Shown: positions 11,813 to 23,033 of the stretch, piece after piece
Layout of the letters: every line of letters starts with the position of its first letter
Numbering within the stretch: the stretch's first letter is position 1
DNA from: Crotophaga sulcirostris
Lineage: Eukaryota; Chordata; Aves; Cuculiformes; Crotophagidae
Assembly: GCA_013397455.1 (NCBI GenBank)
Contig: VYZB01000326.1
Span: 211,310-275,309, forward strand
Length of the DNA stretch: 64,000 nucleotides
Reading direction: 5' to 3'
Position numbers and translations under genes: made by a program
The notes under the pieces: generated by a model
Seen by the model: the letters and a program-made list of their open reading frames with translations, nothing else
Database searches by the model: none
What the model was told of the DNA's origin: nothing

Positions 11813-13240
11813 TGCCTCCCAGTGCCTAAGCCCTGCTGGAGGCATGAGGCAGGACCTCCACGGGTCCCCAGAGGAGGCTCCAGCATCACGGAGGTGGCAG
11901 CTGACTGCCCAACACCTGCAGCAGAGTTTTGCTGCCGGAGGGCCCTGGGGCCAAAGCCAAACTGGGGCTGGATATTGACATTGAAATTTGGCTTTTTGAA
12001 AGGCACAACAGCCTTTGCTTGCTGCAGAGCTAATTATTATGCAAATTCATGCTAATAAACTCTGCCTTGCATGTTGTTGAGAAGCTGCCTTTCCCGGTTA
12101 ACATACCAGTAATGAGAGGTAGATTTGTAATTCAGATGCTGGTGGTAATATCCTAAATTACTCTGCGCTATAATGGACTTTATTTCTTTCTCCCTTCAGC
12201 TCTCCCCCCAGTCCAAATGTCAATGCAAATCAGTTACAACTTTGCATATTTATTGCAGATGTATTTATTGTTGATATGGGGTGAGACCCTCAGCTACGCA
12301 GCTCCCTCTGGCACCGCCGTGATGCCCGGGGGGCTCACGGTGCAGTTTTACCTGGTTGGCCTCCACTTCTGCACACTCCCATGGTGCTTGGAGGGCATTG
12401 GGATGCTAGATTCCTCCAGCTTTCTCTTGCTGCAGCTCTTGAAGGGGAGTTGTGTGACTTCTGTTTCAAAGAGTTAATGGCTTCGATGGCAACGCCAAGC
12501 AGAGAGGGGATCTGGACTTGCTGCTGTTTTGCAGCCTGGGGAGGGGCAATCACATCATCTGCTGGACTCAGCATCTCTCCTCCATTTCTTTGTTTTTCCC
12601 CCCAAGAAATGTCTCTGAGGTTGGGAGAGCATATGGTATTTATTTTTTAATTCATTAATTCCTTAGCATCCTTCAGTGTGTGATTTTACATGACTGCTTA
12701 TTCCCTGAGTTGGGAGAGATAACTAAGGAAGCACGGATCACTTCCAGACTAAGCTAGGATTTAGGCCTAAAGCTAGTGAACTGAGGCTTAGATTAGATGG
12801 CATCAGCCCTCTGTAATCTGTCTCTCTAAAGATTTTGGCCCAACTTTGTCATCTTAATCAATGGAAAATCATGCAAGTCAGCTGTGCTTGACGTTTCAGC
12901 TACCATTGGGCCAGTTCTGAGCCAGAAATACCCTTCTGTTACTCAGTGTCCCGTGCATCAAAAATATAAGTGCAGGTTTCTTTCTGGAACTGTGAACCAG
13001 TGATCAGAAAATCCTGACTGGGGGCCATCTGACTGGGAATGAAAAGCAAACCCAGCCTTGCATTGCACTGTAGGCAACTGGTGATAAACAGCTGCCACCC
13101 TCATTTCGTTTGGGCTGAAGGGAGAGGTCCTGCTCCTTGCTTGTGTTTGGATTTTATTTGGAGCAAGAAGGGAGGAGTGTCAAAAGCAAAAAGCAATTTA
13201 TATTACTTTAGAATTTTGTGGGGTTTGGTTTTCTGGCTCA
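11813..13240. other. Unique non-coding block with octamer motifs
   Basis: No exon was recognised. The 12000-12260 part is AT-rich and carries several octamer-like sites, listed separately. A pyrimidine tract ending in 'cttcag' at about 12179-12199 resembles a splice acceptor, but no coding sequence follows it. Confidence 0.5.
12031..12250. promoter_or_regulatory. Cluster of octamer (POU-type) motifs, candidate enhancer
   Basis: Two exact ATGCAAAT octamers occur (12039-12046 and 12223-12230), one ATGCTAAT variant follows the first after two bases (12049-12056), and a reverse-strand form TTTGCATA lies at 12241-12248. POU-domain factors bind such sites. Clustering of four in about 210 bp within a TAAT-rich stretch suggests a regulatory element, but this is motif counting only. 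Confidence 0.25.
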
Positions 13241-13798
13241 GCAGGGTGAGGGAGGTGATTCTACTGCTCTGCCTGGCTCTTGTGGGACCTCACCTGGAGC
13301 CCTGCACCCAGCTGTCAGTCCCTCAGCACAGGAAGGACCTGGAGCTGTTGGAGTGAGTCCAGAGGAGGCCACAGAGATGATCCAAGGGCTGGAGAACCTC
13401 CTGTACAAGAACAGGCTGGGAGAGTTGGGGTTGTTCAGCCTGGAGAAGAGAAGGCTCCAGGGAGACCTTAGAGCAGCCCCCAGTACTGAAAGGGGCTCCA
13501 GGAGAGCTGGGAACAGACAGTTTAGTAAGGGTTGTTGTGAGAGGACAAAGAATAATGGTTTTAGACTAAGAGAAGGGATTTAGGTTGGATATAAGGAAGA
13601 AATTTCTTACTGTGAGGGTGGTGAAACTGGCACAGGTTGCCCAGGGAGGCAGACGATGCCCTATGCCTGGAAACATTCCAGGTCAGGTTGGATGGGGCTC
13701 TGAGCACCTGATCTGGTTAAAGATGTCCCTGCTCCTGCAGGGGGGGTTGGACTGGGTAACCTGTGAAGTCCCTTTCCAACCCAAAGCATTCTATGATG
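13241..13798 (+). mobile_element. CR1 LINE 3' end, long copy
   Basis: This 558-bp fragment begins in the segment before the 3' UTR ('gggtgagggaggtgattcta'), then 'cctcacctggagccctgcac', 'cagcacaggaaggacctgg', 'agagttggggttgttcagcc', 'tggagaagagaaggctccag', and ends 'aagcattctatgatgg'. It retains about the last sixth of the element. Indels and substitutions are frequent in the last 250 bp (for example 'gaaactggcacaggttgccc'), so it is older than the 47-63 kb group. Confidence 0.94.
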
Positions 13799-14843
13799 GT
13801 TTTCCCTCAGAAGACTCTGTCAGAAGAGCAGGGACCATTTCAGGGTGTTGCTCACTGAGCAGAGGGAAGAGCAAGGGACAGAGTTGCATCCCAATGGGTT
13901 TAAGCATGGTGATGGCTTGGATCTGGCTGGTCCTGGTTTTCTGTTTATTCTGAGGTGTGTTTTCATTTTCTTTTTACCTTACTGCAAGAGAGACAACTCC
14001 AAAGCTTGTGATTATTCATGCCATTACAGACAAATTGGTGATACCTTGAAAATTGGCTTTTGGGGGTGTTCTCCCTGTTTCTGGCTCTTGAGGTGATTAT
14101 TTGGGGAGGGAGTTGTGTGTAGGTCATGCAACGCTTGTGGGTGGTGCATTTCCTTCTCTGGGTTTGCTCCAGTTTGGAGTCAGAGTGTGCACCCACATTA
14201 AAATAACAAGAGGGACCGAGGAGTCTGCTCTGGGGTGAGACCTTGAGCCACTGTGCGAGTGGAGGCAAAAGCAGGAGCACCTCCAGGCCTGCCTGAGTCA
14301 AACACAGAGGTTTTTGAAGCCTTTGAACATTTTTACTTTCCTTCCATTTGCATTCTGGCTTCTGCACTGTGAGAAACCAGGTGGGCTGAGGAGAGAGGGA
14401 GAGACTTTTGAAAGGCACTAGGAGACGCTCTGCAGGTCTTCTTCTCCCCTCCATGGTCTCCCTGCATGGACCAGGCACACTGAGGGATGGTCGCTAGAAA
14501 TCCAATATTTGCTCTGAGTCAATGTGTTGCATTTTTTTTTCCCCAAGGCCATACTAAAACTGCCAGAACCATCCCTTCCAGCCTCAAAAATATCAAGGAG
14601 CCACCGAGGAGCAAAGGGGTGCAGAGCCAGAACACCACACTGAGACAAGGGGCTTTGTAACTTCAACTTTATATGTTAATCTCAGTTAATGATAACATCA
14701 AGGAGCACTTACTCCACCCCTACCTGCTAAAGATAAGGAAATCACCCATCAGATAAGGAAATCACCCATCAGACACCTGTGAAAGAAAACAAAGGACCAC
14801 CAGGAATAGCCAGAATTGCTTTAAATGGACAATAAGGGGGTAC
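13799..14843. other. Unique non-coding block before an LTR
   Basis: No gene was recognised. The last 150 bp could be internal retroviral sequence preceding the LTR, because a purine-rich 'aataaggggg' tract (14831-14840) sits just upstream of the LTR start, but nothing in it is identifiable. Confidence 0.45.
14731..14770. repeat. Tandem duplication, 20-bp unit
   Basis: Two identical copies of 'agataaggaaatcacccatc' lie head to tail (14731-14750, 14751-14770). It is a small recent duplication or a residue of a longer array. Confidence 0.9.
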
Positions 14844-15092
14844 TGTTGTGTTGTAAATCAGACACAAAATAGTACATAATTAGTTCCAGGAATAGGAGGA
14901 GAACAGTTAAATGATTTCGGGGAACTGTAGTGATTATGTATGTATTTAGGATATATAATAAGGAGACCTACAGGCGTTCTTCAGAGGCACTTATGGAGGA
15001 ATAGCCCCAGTGCTTCTCCGGCGCCGAAATTAAAGAATACCTGCTTAACAGTATTTGAGGCTGTTGGGCTATTTTCTTTGTTTCAATACCCA
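14844..15092 (+). mobile_element. Probable endogenous retrovirus LTR
   Basis: The block starts TGTTGTG just after a polypurine-like tract 'aataaggggg', has a TATA-like 'ggatatataataagga' near 14949-14964, a GC-rich 'ctccggcgccgaaat' near 15016-15030 and a polyadenylation-type 'attaaagaatacctgctta' near 15029-15047. This order (start TG, TATA box, then a poly-A signal about 70-80 bp on) is that of U3-R-U5. The right edge is set at a 'CA' at 15091-15092, but I could not find a matching target-site duplication. It may be a solo LTR or the 3' LTR of a deleted provirus. Family not identified. Confidence 0.55.
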
Positions 15093-15220
15093 GCTTGTGG
15101 TTGGGAATTTAAGACAGAGAGTAGCCTTGAAGGCTGTGCACCATTCTCAGACCCTGATTTCCTTGTGTGGTCCCTGCGCAGCCCCTCCAATGTGTCCTGG
15201 CATCATGCCTGTGACTTGCA

Positions 15221-15285
15221 GGCAACCGTGCATCCTTGCACACCTTGTGCATCCTTGTGCACCTTGAGTATCCTTGTGCATCCTT
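15221..15285. repeat. Minisatellite, left side of an assembly gap
   Basis: Imperfect units of roughly 10-20 bp built on 'tgcatccttg' and 'tgcaccttg' run into the gap. The same core ('agcatccttgagcatccttg') is present on the other side of the gap, so the array spans it. Confidence 0.85.
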
Positions 15286-15800
15286 NNNNNNNNNNNNNNN
15301 NNNNNNNNNNNNNNNNNNNNNNNNNNNNNNNNNNNNNNNNNNNNNNNNNNNNNNNNNNNNNNNNNNNNNNNNNNNNNNNNNNNNNNNNNNNNNNNNNNNN
15401 NNNNNNNNNNNNNNNNNNNNNNNNNNNNNNNNNNNNNNNNNNNNNNNNNNNNNNNNNNNNNNNNNNNNNNNNNNNNNNNNNNNNNNNNNNNNNNNNNNNN
15501 NNNNNNNNNNNNNNNNNNNNNNNNNNNNNNNNNNNNNNNNNNNNNNNNNNNNNNNNNNNNNNNNNNNNNNNNNNNNNNNNNNNNNNNNNNNNNNNNNNNN
15601 NNNNNNNNNNNNNNNNNNNNNNNNNNNNNNNNNNNNNNNNNNNNNNNNNNNNNNNNNNNNNNNNNNNNNNNNNNNNNNNNNNNNNNNNNNNNNNNNNNNN
15701 NNNNNNNNNNNNNNNNNNNNNNNNNNNNNNNNNNNNNNNNNNNNNNNNNNNNNNNNNNNNNNNNNNNNNNNNNNNNNNNNNNNNNNNNNNNNNNNNNNNN
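15286..15800. other. Assembly gap (515 N)
   Basis: The bases are unknown. The gap lies within a tandem repeat, the likely reason for the break. Its length is not a round placeholder, so it may be an estimate. Open frames that read through it are artefacts. Confidence 1.
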
Positions 15801-15860
15801 ACCATGTGTGTCCTCAGTGCATCTTCAGCATCCTTGAGCATCCTTGCAGCATGCACGCTG
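15801..15860. repeat. Minisatellite, right side of the assembly gap
   Basis: Degenerate 'gtgcatcttcagcatccttg' and 'agcatccttgcagcatgca' units continue the array seen before the gap and fade out near 15860. Confidence 0.75.
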
Positions 15861-17103
15861 GAGAGCTTGTGATAGGAACACCAAGTGTTGCTTTGCACTA
15901 AGCAGGGACCAAAGGGTGTATCAGAGCAAGACAAGTGTGGAGAGATGTGTGTGGGTGAGCTGCGTGGAGAGGAGCCGGGAGCAGCATGCAATGCTGCAGC
16001 TCTTCCACACGGTGCTGACAAAACTCCACGGCAGACAGAGAAGCCTCTAGAGCATCCCTTCTCTCCACAGGTCCACGTTATCCCTACCAGCCTCCTTGGT
16101 GCTCCTGTGGTTTCCTCCATTCCATACGAGGTGAAAGGTTGGCAGTGCCTACCCCGTGACTGTGCCCCACAGGACAGTGGTAAACTTGACCCCAGGGATG
16201 CAGTAAAGAGAAGGAGCTGCTTGGTTGGATGTTTAGGGTGTACCTCTCAGCTCCCCGATTGTGTCAGGATTTGGAGACCTTGGGTGATGCCCTACTTCCC
16301 TTGCACCTGCTGCGTCCCAAGCCATGGAGTCAGGGTGGACAAGGCAGAGGGTATTTCTTCCCATTTCCAGGTCAGAAGCTGAGGCTGAAAGGACATGTTG
16401 ATGCTCCAGGGAGCAGGGCACAGCCCCGAGGACTGCTTATATGCTGCATTCTTGAGGGAGACTTGGAGGCAGTAATTTCCTGAGTTGATAGGGTGGCAGA
16501 AGCAAGGGTGAAATCTCTCATAACTGTATGGTGTGACTTCACAAAAAGCCAGCCTCCCACCCAGTGTCTGCAGCAGTTTCTTAATTGCTTTCTTAACTTC
16601 GTTACTCTTCTGCTGTTGGCAGTGCCCTGAAGCAAGGAGTCCCCCAGGTGCATTAGCTCTTGCATGCCAAAATTACCTTCTTTTATTTAATTTTAAACAA
16701 ATGTAGTTGCCTTTGAATGCCTCCCAGCATCTGCCATGGAAGGGGGCAGAGGGAATGTGTTGTTAATTTTGCATGGGCTGTTCCTTAAAGAGCCGTGTAT
16801 TATTCGGCCTTCTGAAAGGTTTTAATGTTTCTTGCAGCTGTCTTTTGTGACCCTGTGTGAGTCAGGCTCTGTGGCTACAAAACGTGGATATGAATACTTC
16901 ATCTCTCCTGACATATGTCTGTCTGGGCTGGTTAGAGCTGACACATTTCAGGGTGGGGGTATGGGCTCTGGTGGGAGCTGCTGTCACGCAGAACGGGGCT
17001 TAGAGGTGTTTGAGCCTTACTTGTGTTAGGCTGAGCCCCAGCACTGGTTTTAGCTGGGCAGAAGTACAAGGTGGGACAGCATCTCTGCCACACATTCCAT
17101 ATA
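15861..17103. other. Unique non-coding sequence
   Basis: Nothing was recognised in 1.2 kb. The 165-codon frame at 15885-16379 has no domain-like features. Confidence 0.5.
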
Positions 17104-17222
17104 CCCCCGGAGGTATTTAAAAGACAGGTAGATGAGGTACTCAGGGATATGATTTAGTAGTGGACAGGTATGGTTGCACTTGATGATCTCAAAGGTCTTT
17201 TCCAACCAAATGATTCTATATG
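17104..17222 (+). mobile_element. CR1 LINE 3' end, short fragment
   Basis: About 120 bp: 'ggaggtatttaaaagacagg', 'tttagtagtggacaggtatg', 'gatctcaaaggtcttttcca' and 'aaatgattctatatgg'. Only the last part of the 3' UTR remains. Confidence 0.9.
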
Positions 17223-19614
17223 GCCTTGGGCAAGTCACTTAGGCTGCTCGTGCCTCTTCTTCTCACTGTTTGGGAGCACAATGAGATGGCATTGAGATAG
17301 TACCTGGAGTATTGCAGCATGGATATAGCAAGCAAGGATCCAAGAAGACCATGAGCCAAGAGGGAGAAGGCGTGGAGGGTCTCTCTTCTTGCACAGCTTT
17401 CTAAGCTGAGGGCGGCGTGCACGTGCATGTTTTATATTGGGTGCGAAAATAATTTATGGAGAGCTTCTCCCTTCCAGCAGAGGAGGTGGTCAAGACGAGA
17501 GAATAAATCTTTAAAAGAATAATGTTTTCAAAATCAGGCTCCTTGTCCTCGAACGCTTTGATGTATGAGAGCAATAGTAGGTAGGACACATAGTGAAATA
17601 TACATGAGATCTCCCTGGAAGAGAATAGCGGAGAGGAGAAAATATTAGTGTTTACATCAAAACTCAATTGGAGCACTCGTTTCAAGATGATAGTTTATTA
17701 TGTTGAATGCAATTTAGTCCCACAAGGATGTTTCTTCTGCAGGTGATACGAAGCTTGCTCCCCACCTCCTCCTCCTCGCTGTACCTGGGCACTGCCCTCC
17801 CTGCTTGGGTGATTCATTCTCTCCCTCTCGCTGCAATCTCACTATGAGAAGGGGAGGAAATCATCAGCTTTTGGCAGCTTTTCTGTTTCTTAGAGAACCA
17901 GGGATGGTGTTGGCTAGGGATGCCTTGACCCTGGGTCAGGAAAGATGTGTTAGGAGATGGGAGGATGCAGAGGGAAGAAACCTCTGGTGAAGTGGAGAGC
18001 TGGTTTTCAGTCTCTCTTCTCTGTCCTGCTGCTTTCAAAACCAAGCCAGCACCCAGTATAGCTATGACTAATGGATGGGAGAGGTTTACTCAGCTCTACT
18101 GGGAGTTTCACACCTCTTTGCTGAGCCAGGGCTTGAGCAGATCACCAGTGGGCTACGTTTTCCAGTCTCCAGGTAGCTTAATATTGGACCATGTGAAGGG
18201 GAGGGTTGGGGAAAAGAAAGGTGTACAAGACTGGTCTCTTGGCATCCTCCGGGTGCCTTGATGTGATGAAAACAGGGAGGACAGTGTTTTCAGATAGGTC
18301 ACCCAAAGCCCTCTGCCTCTTCTGCTCCAGATGCAGGAGATGCAAAGGTCTGCACTCCTGCTAGGTGTATTTAATCCACTTTTATTTGCAGTGAGGGCAC
18401 AACGTGACTCGTAGTGGCTAGATGCACTGTGCCAGTGGTAGGTGTCTTCAGGCAGAGGATCCTAGAGGGTCTGCCTCAATATTTCCTCCAGGCCTTGTAG
18501 GTACCCATCACATCTTAGGGGCAGTCTGGCTGTGCTAGGATGCCTGACATCACCTCCCAGCTCTGTGTGAAGCATCCACGGCAGCACAGCTGGGCTGGGA
18601 GTCTCTTAGTGTCCAGCTTAGCCAAGGTGGAGAGTGTTTTAGTGCCTTTGGGCGTGTGGTGCAGCAGAAGTGTATCATTTTGTTTACTCTTTTTTCCTCA
18701 GTGCACTTTCCACCTGGTTATGAAGAGCTGTGTCAGAAATCCCTCCTGCCTTGTGCATTTTTTACCAGTATATTAACTGCTTTAGATGGTGGGGATCTAA
18801 CTTTCTCTTGAATACTGTTGGCTGTAATCTGTGCATATTTCCTGGGCTTGCAGCTGATGCGATTCCCCAGGGCTGGGGCTGTCAGGGCCAGAAAGTGTGA
18901 TTTGCTTTGCAGGCAGAGGATGAATGTCCTTAGAGTTATTAATTTTGTGGGTGGCTGCTGTGCACAGGGGGCTGACAGGGCAGGAGATGCTGCCCTTGGG
19001 ATGGGTGCCCCATCCTACCTGGGTACACTCCCGATAGCACAAGATCTGAGTTCTCATCTCTCCTTCCCTTCTCCTTTGTTTCCTAATGTGCAATTAGTTA
19101 TGTGTATGTAAATTACAGAGAAGGAGATGAGTTTAAAAAAAAAAAGAAAATATTAATTTATTCCAGTGCAAATGTTGGTTTTTGTAACCCTGTTTCTCTC
19201 AGTGGCCCTGGGGTAGAAAGAGGGAGGCGGTGGTGAAGGCGCTGGGCAGCAAATGGGAAGCGAGGATGAGGTTTTCAAAGTCACCTGGGAGACTGGGATG
19301 CTCAGTTCCCATTAATTTTAATAAGAAGAGGACATCTGTCTCATAGCTGACTTTGAAAATATCAGCCCAAACTTTGTCTAACCCTTCGTTCTTCCTCCAC
19401 CTGTTGCTCTTTTCTAACAATGCTTTGATGGCATTTAGCAATAACAGTGGCTTTTAAACATGCAGGTGCTTCCTAACTGGCTGCCGTGATGGATTTATAG
19501 AGACATTGTTAAAGGCAGACCACAGCTTTTCGTGGTTTCAGACCTGCTGTGAGGCAGTAGAGAGAACGCCTCTTGGTTTTTTCCAGTGATCAAGAGATTG
19601 GCCACCATCTCACT
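17223..19614. other. Unique non-coding sequence
   Basis: No exon or repeat was recognised in 2.4 kb, apart from an A-rich run at about 19135-19148. Confidence 0.5.
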
Positions 19615-19828
19615 AATCATAGGATCGTTTGGTTGGAAAAGACCTTTGAGATTATTGAGTCCAACCATACCTGTCCACTACTAAACCATCCCTGAGCAAC
19701 TCATCTGCGCGTCTCTAAGGATGGTGACTCCACCACATCCCTGGGCAGCCTCTTCCAGTGCCTGAGAACCCTTTCAATGAAGAAATTTTTCCTGATGTCT
19801 AATCTGAACCTCCCCTGGCGCAACTTAA
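19615..19828 (-). mobile_element. CR1 LINE 3' end
   Basis: Tail 'aatcataggatcgtttggtt', then 'gagattattgagtccaacca', 'acctgtccactactaaacca', 'ggtgactccaccacatccct' and 'gatgtctaatctgaacctcc'. It is the reverse-strand counterpart of the 'tttagtagtggacaggt' class and keeps about 210 bp. Confidence 0.92.
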
Positions 19829-20089
19829 CACAGGGTCAAGAATATCCTAGGCAGATCTTTAATTTATCCTCAAAAGAGGAGAACAATCCATGTTGTCCCA
19901 AAGCAACTCACTCCTGCTGATTATACAGTCTTCCCTGGGACCTGGCATCCCAAAGTGGACCCTCCTTGCTGCTCATGCCCCCCCAGCACTATCTCCCTTG
20001 GAGCTGTGCGATGGTTGGCTTGTATTTACCTGGTGATTGACTGTCTATTTGCACACCCTGCGCCGCAGTAGCCCTGTCTATCTGGCATT
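19829..20089. other. Unique spacer
   Basis: Nothing was recognised. It may include the decayed 3' part of the old element that follows. Confidence 0.4.
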
Positions 20090-20640
20090 TGATTTCTTCA
20101 TCCTAAGTGTATTACTTCACCGTTGTCTTTATTGAATTCCATCTCACTGATTTTTTTTGGCTGTTTGTCTAATTTATCACGACTATTTTGAATTCTGATC
20201 CTCGCTTCTGGAGTGTTCCAGGCTCCTCTCTGTAAGATCTCAGATGCTTTCTGCTTTATTATCCCCATCACTGCTGAAATATAAGGCAAATAAACTCCAG
20301 CCTAGGGCAGACAAGGGGGATCCATTTGAAATGCCCTCTCCTATGATGGGGAAATGCTGAGCTGCTGTTCCCTGCATCGGTTCAGCCGATGATGCTTCCA
20401 GTCTCTGCACTGCCCGAGCTTTCTTCCCAGGTTCCCTCATAGGGGACGTCACGCAGGACGATGTCAGACACTTTAATGAAGTCAAGGTATATCACATCTG
20501 CTGCCTCCCCTCTCCGATCCATGAGACCAATTACACCATCAAAAAAGGAAATTAAGTTGGTTTGACATGATTTGCTATTGACAAATCCGCAGTGGCTGTT
20601 TCTTATCACTCCATTATCTCCTCAGTGCTCCCAAAATTGA
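20090..20640 (-). pseudogene. Ancient CR1-clade reverse transcriptase remnant
   Basis: On the minus strand, about 20590 down to 20440 reads GFVNSKSCQTNLISFFDGV, then AADVIYLDFIKVSDIV. The second block is RT motif A (YLDF with the first catalytic Asp, normally followed by SKAFD), and the first is the fingers block that precedes it in CR1, L2 and L3-type elements. About 110 codons further on, 20098-20140 reads ISEMEFNKDNGEVIHLG, matching the 'MEFNKxKCKVxHLG' block that follows the FADD motif region in the same clade. Order and spacing fit one element. The sequence between is scrambled by indels and no YxDD-type box is intact. It is far more diverged than every other CR1 here. CR1 versus another L3-like member is not resolved. 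Confidence 0.78.
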
Positions 20641-21694
20641 TTGCTGTGTAATTGGGCAACGCATCTCGTTGGAGGATAGGGCAAAGTGTGCACAACCCCT
20701 CAGGCAGCCAGGGAGGTGGAGGCAAAAAGCAGTTTCCTCCTTGGCTTTCATGATTTCTGCTGCTGGGGAGGGTGGTGGGTGCACCTGACAGGGTCCTTTT
20801 GCCCTTGTGCAATGGGCACCTTTGGTAGATGTCTTGGTCATTTCCATTTTGATGGTGTCAAAAAGGGCTAGGCTTTTGGTTCTTTAGGGATTTATGGGAT
20901 CTCAGGGGAAGCTCAGGATTGATCCAATTTATCCTGTTGACTCCCAGATCCCTGAAGACTGTCAGCAGATATTGAATCAGTTGGTTCTGCAGCCCATCAT
21001 CCTCTGTGCCTTGCCCCCACTGCCGTCTCCCTCCACTGCCTCCTGTGTTTACTCTTCTTACGAGCGCCACGATTTAGTTTTATGACCCAGCGATCAATTC
21101 TCCATCGGGAGCTCGGGAATGGCTACTGATGTGTTTCCAATAAATGGTACGTCAAGGAAGATAGATATGATCCTGTCCTGTCCTCATCTCGTTCCCTTTT
21201 GTGCAGCACCCACCTTTCGCAAACCATTCCAGGAGGCAGAAACAGGGACCTGTTGGTTGTTTGAGGCATTGGGAATGAAGGGGTATCCATTCCCTAGGGA
21301 CAGGAGGACCAGAGGAAAAGGAAATTCATTCAGCAGAGTCCCTGTTGAGGCTACTGCCACCTACAAGGCTGCTGAGATGGGGAGCATGCGCTGAGCACAC
21401 CGAAGGTTTGCAAAGAGCAATTTCTCTGAAGTCAGAAATGAAATGTATTTCAGGGAAAATAACTGGAGGCTGATGTTAATAATTAAGCTTTCTAATGAGA
21501 GCATTAGTTTTTCTCTGGTAGATGGATTCAGCCTTTCCTGTCTTGGTGTCATTGTGTACAAACTGAACTCATTTTTCCATCTGCCTTTGTTGCTGAGGAC
21601 AAAACACAGAGCAGGCTGCAATTCTTCTCTTGCTTTCCATGATGGACAGGCCAGAGAGGATGCGAACGATTATATTTAATGTACTGTATTGTGG
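20641..21694. other. Unique non-coding sequence
   Basis: No gene was recognised. The region beside the RT remnant could hold more of the old element, but nothing identifiable was seen. Confidence 0.45.
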
Positions 21695-22231
21695 GCTGAA
21701 TCAAAAGAAGCGTGACCAGGAGGGTGAGGGAGGGGATTCTCCCCCTCTACTCTGCTCTTGTGAGACCCCACCTGGAGTTCTGTGTCCAGTTCTGGAATCT
21801 CCAACATAAGAAGGATATGGAACCATTGGAATGGGTCCGGAGGAGGCCATGAAGACAATTCGAGGGCTGGAGCACCTCTGCTATGAGGACAGGCTGAGAG
21901 AGTTGGGGTTGTTCAGCCTGGAGAAGAGAAGGCTCCAAGGAGACCTTATAGTGTGCCTCCAGTATGAAAGGGGCTGCAGGAAGGCTGGGGAGGGGCTTCT
22001 TACAAGATCAAGTAGTGATAGGATGAGGGGAAGTGTCTTTAAATTGGAAGGAGACAGTTTTAGATTAGTCATTAGGAAGAAATTCTTCTGGAGGTGTTCA
22101 AGGCCAGGCTGGATGGGGACTTGAGAAGCCTGATTGAGTGGAAGGAGTCCCTGCCCATGGCAGAGAGGTTGGAACTGGATGATCTCTAAGGTCCATTCCA
22201 ACCCAAACTGTTCTATGAACCTGTGATTCTA
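21695..22231 (+). mobile_element. CR1 LINE 3' end with a small internal deletion
   Basis: The copy begins 'atcaaaagaagcgtgaccag', the region before the 3' UTR, then 'tgagaccccacctggagttc', 'gaggacaggctgagagagtt' and 'gagaagagaaggctccaagg'. At about 22085 'aggaagaaattcttc' is joined directly to 'tggaggtgttcaagg', so the roughly 75 bp that normally separate these two blocks are lost. The tail is 'ctgttctatgaacctgtgat'. Confidence 0.94.
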
Positions 22232-23033
22232 CTCCTGCTCCATGGGAATTTGGTCCAGCCCCTCCAGTTTCCTCCTCTGTAAAATGGACTTTAGGGATCC
22301 TGCATCTGGGAGGATGTTGTGGAAAGAAATGTTTTCAGAAAGCAATCTAGGTTTTGCTGAGATTTACATTTGGGATGGTAGGAAGGGGCTGGAAATGGGA
22401 GCATCTATTATGCACCACTTTTTTTTTTTTTTTAATTTCCTGGGGAAAATCCAGACTGAGACACTTTGTTTGAAATTGGCACATCAAAACGTTGCAAATG
22501 TGGTTTGGTACCACGCGCCGGTCTGATGAAACAAAGGAAAAAAAGTCCCCGTTTCTGAATTTCAGCATGGTGGAACTGATGATTCCAGAAAAACCTTTCA
22601 ACTTCTCACCCTATCTCAAGATGAAAACAAATGTTGAACTACTGAGATTTCCCAGAGGAAGGAAATTCTGCTTTCCTAACACCTCTAACACTTACTTTTT
22701 GTTGTAAATCATTTTGAGCTCTACAGATGAAAAGCTCTTGGTAGATGCAAAATATTGCTGCTTTTTATTTTATTTATTATTCATCATGATAGTTCATGCC
22801 CAAAGAGGAATTCATATTCTTTCTTCCTTAGCTGCTGAGACCTATGAAAATCACCCAGCTATGGAGCCTGAGTGCTTGTAGTTGTGGAAGAAGTAAGAAA
22901 TTCATTAAAATTTCATAATTTCTGGCTTAAAGTGTTTAGTTTATTTGACCATTTCTGTTGAGGAATGTCTTCTGGCTCCTGAAAACCCAGTGGGCTTTGC
23001 TTTACTAGGGCCAACCACTTCGTACATGCTCTT
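22232..23033. other. Unique non-coding sequence
   Basis: A 15-T run at 22419-22433 and AT-rich sequence at 22740-22960. No gene was recognised. Confidence 0.5.

Noticed and set aside
12179..12260. Possible 3' splice site and exon after the pyrimidine tract ending near 12199
   Set aside because: The following frame shows no conserved coding pattern and no matching donor-bounded exon; polypyrimidine-AG is common by chance.
14940..16120. Long open frames of up to 310 codons around 15-16 kb
   Set aside because: They run through the 515-N assembly gap. The open length is created by unknown bases.
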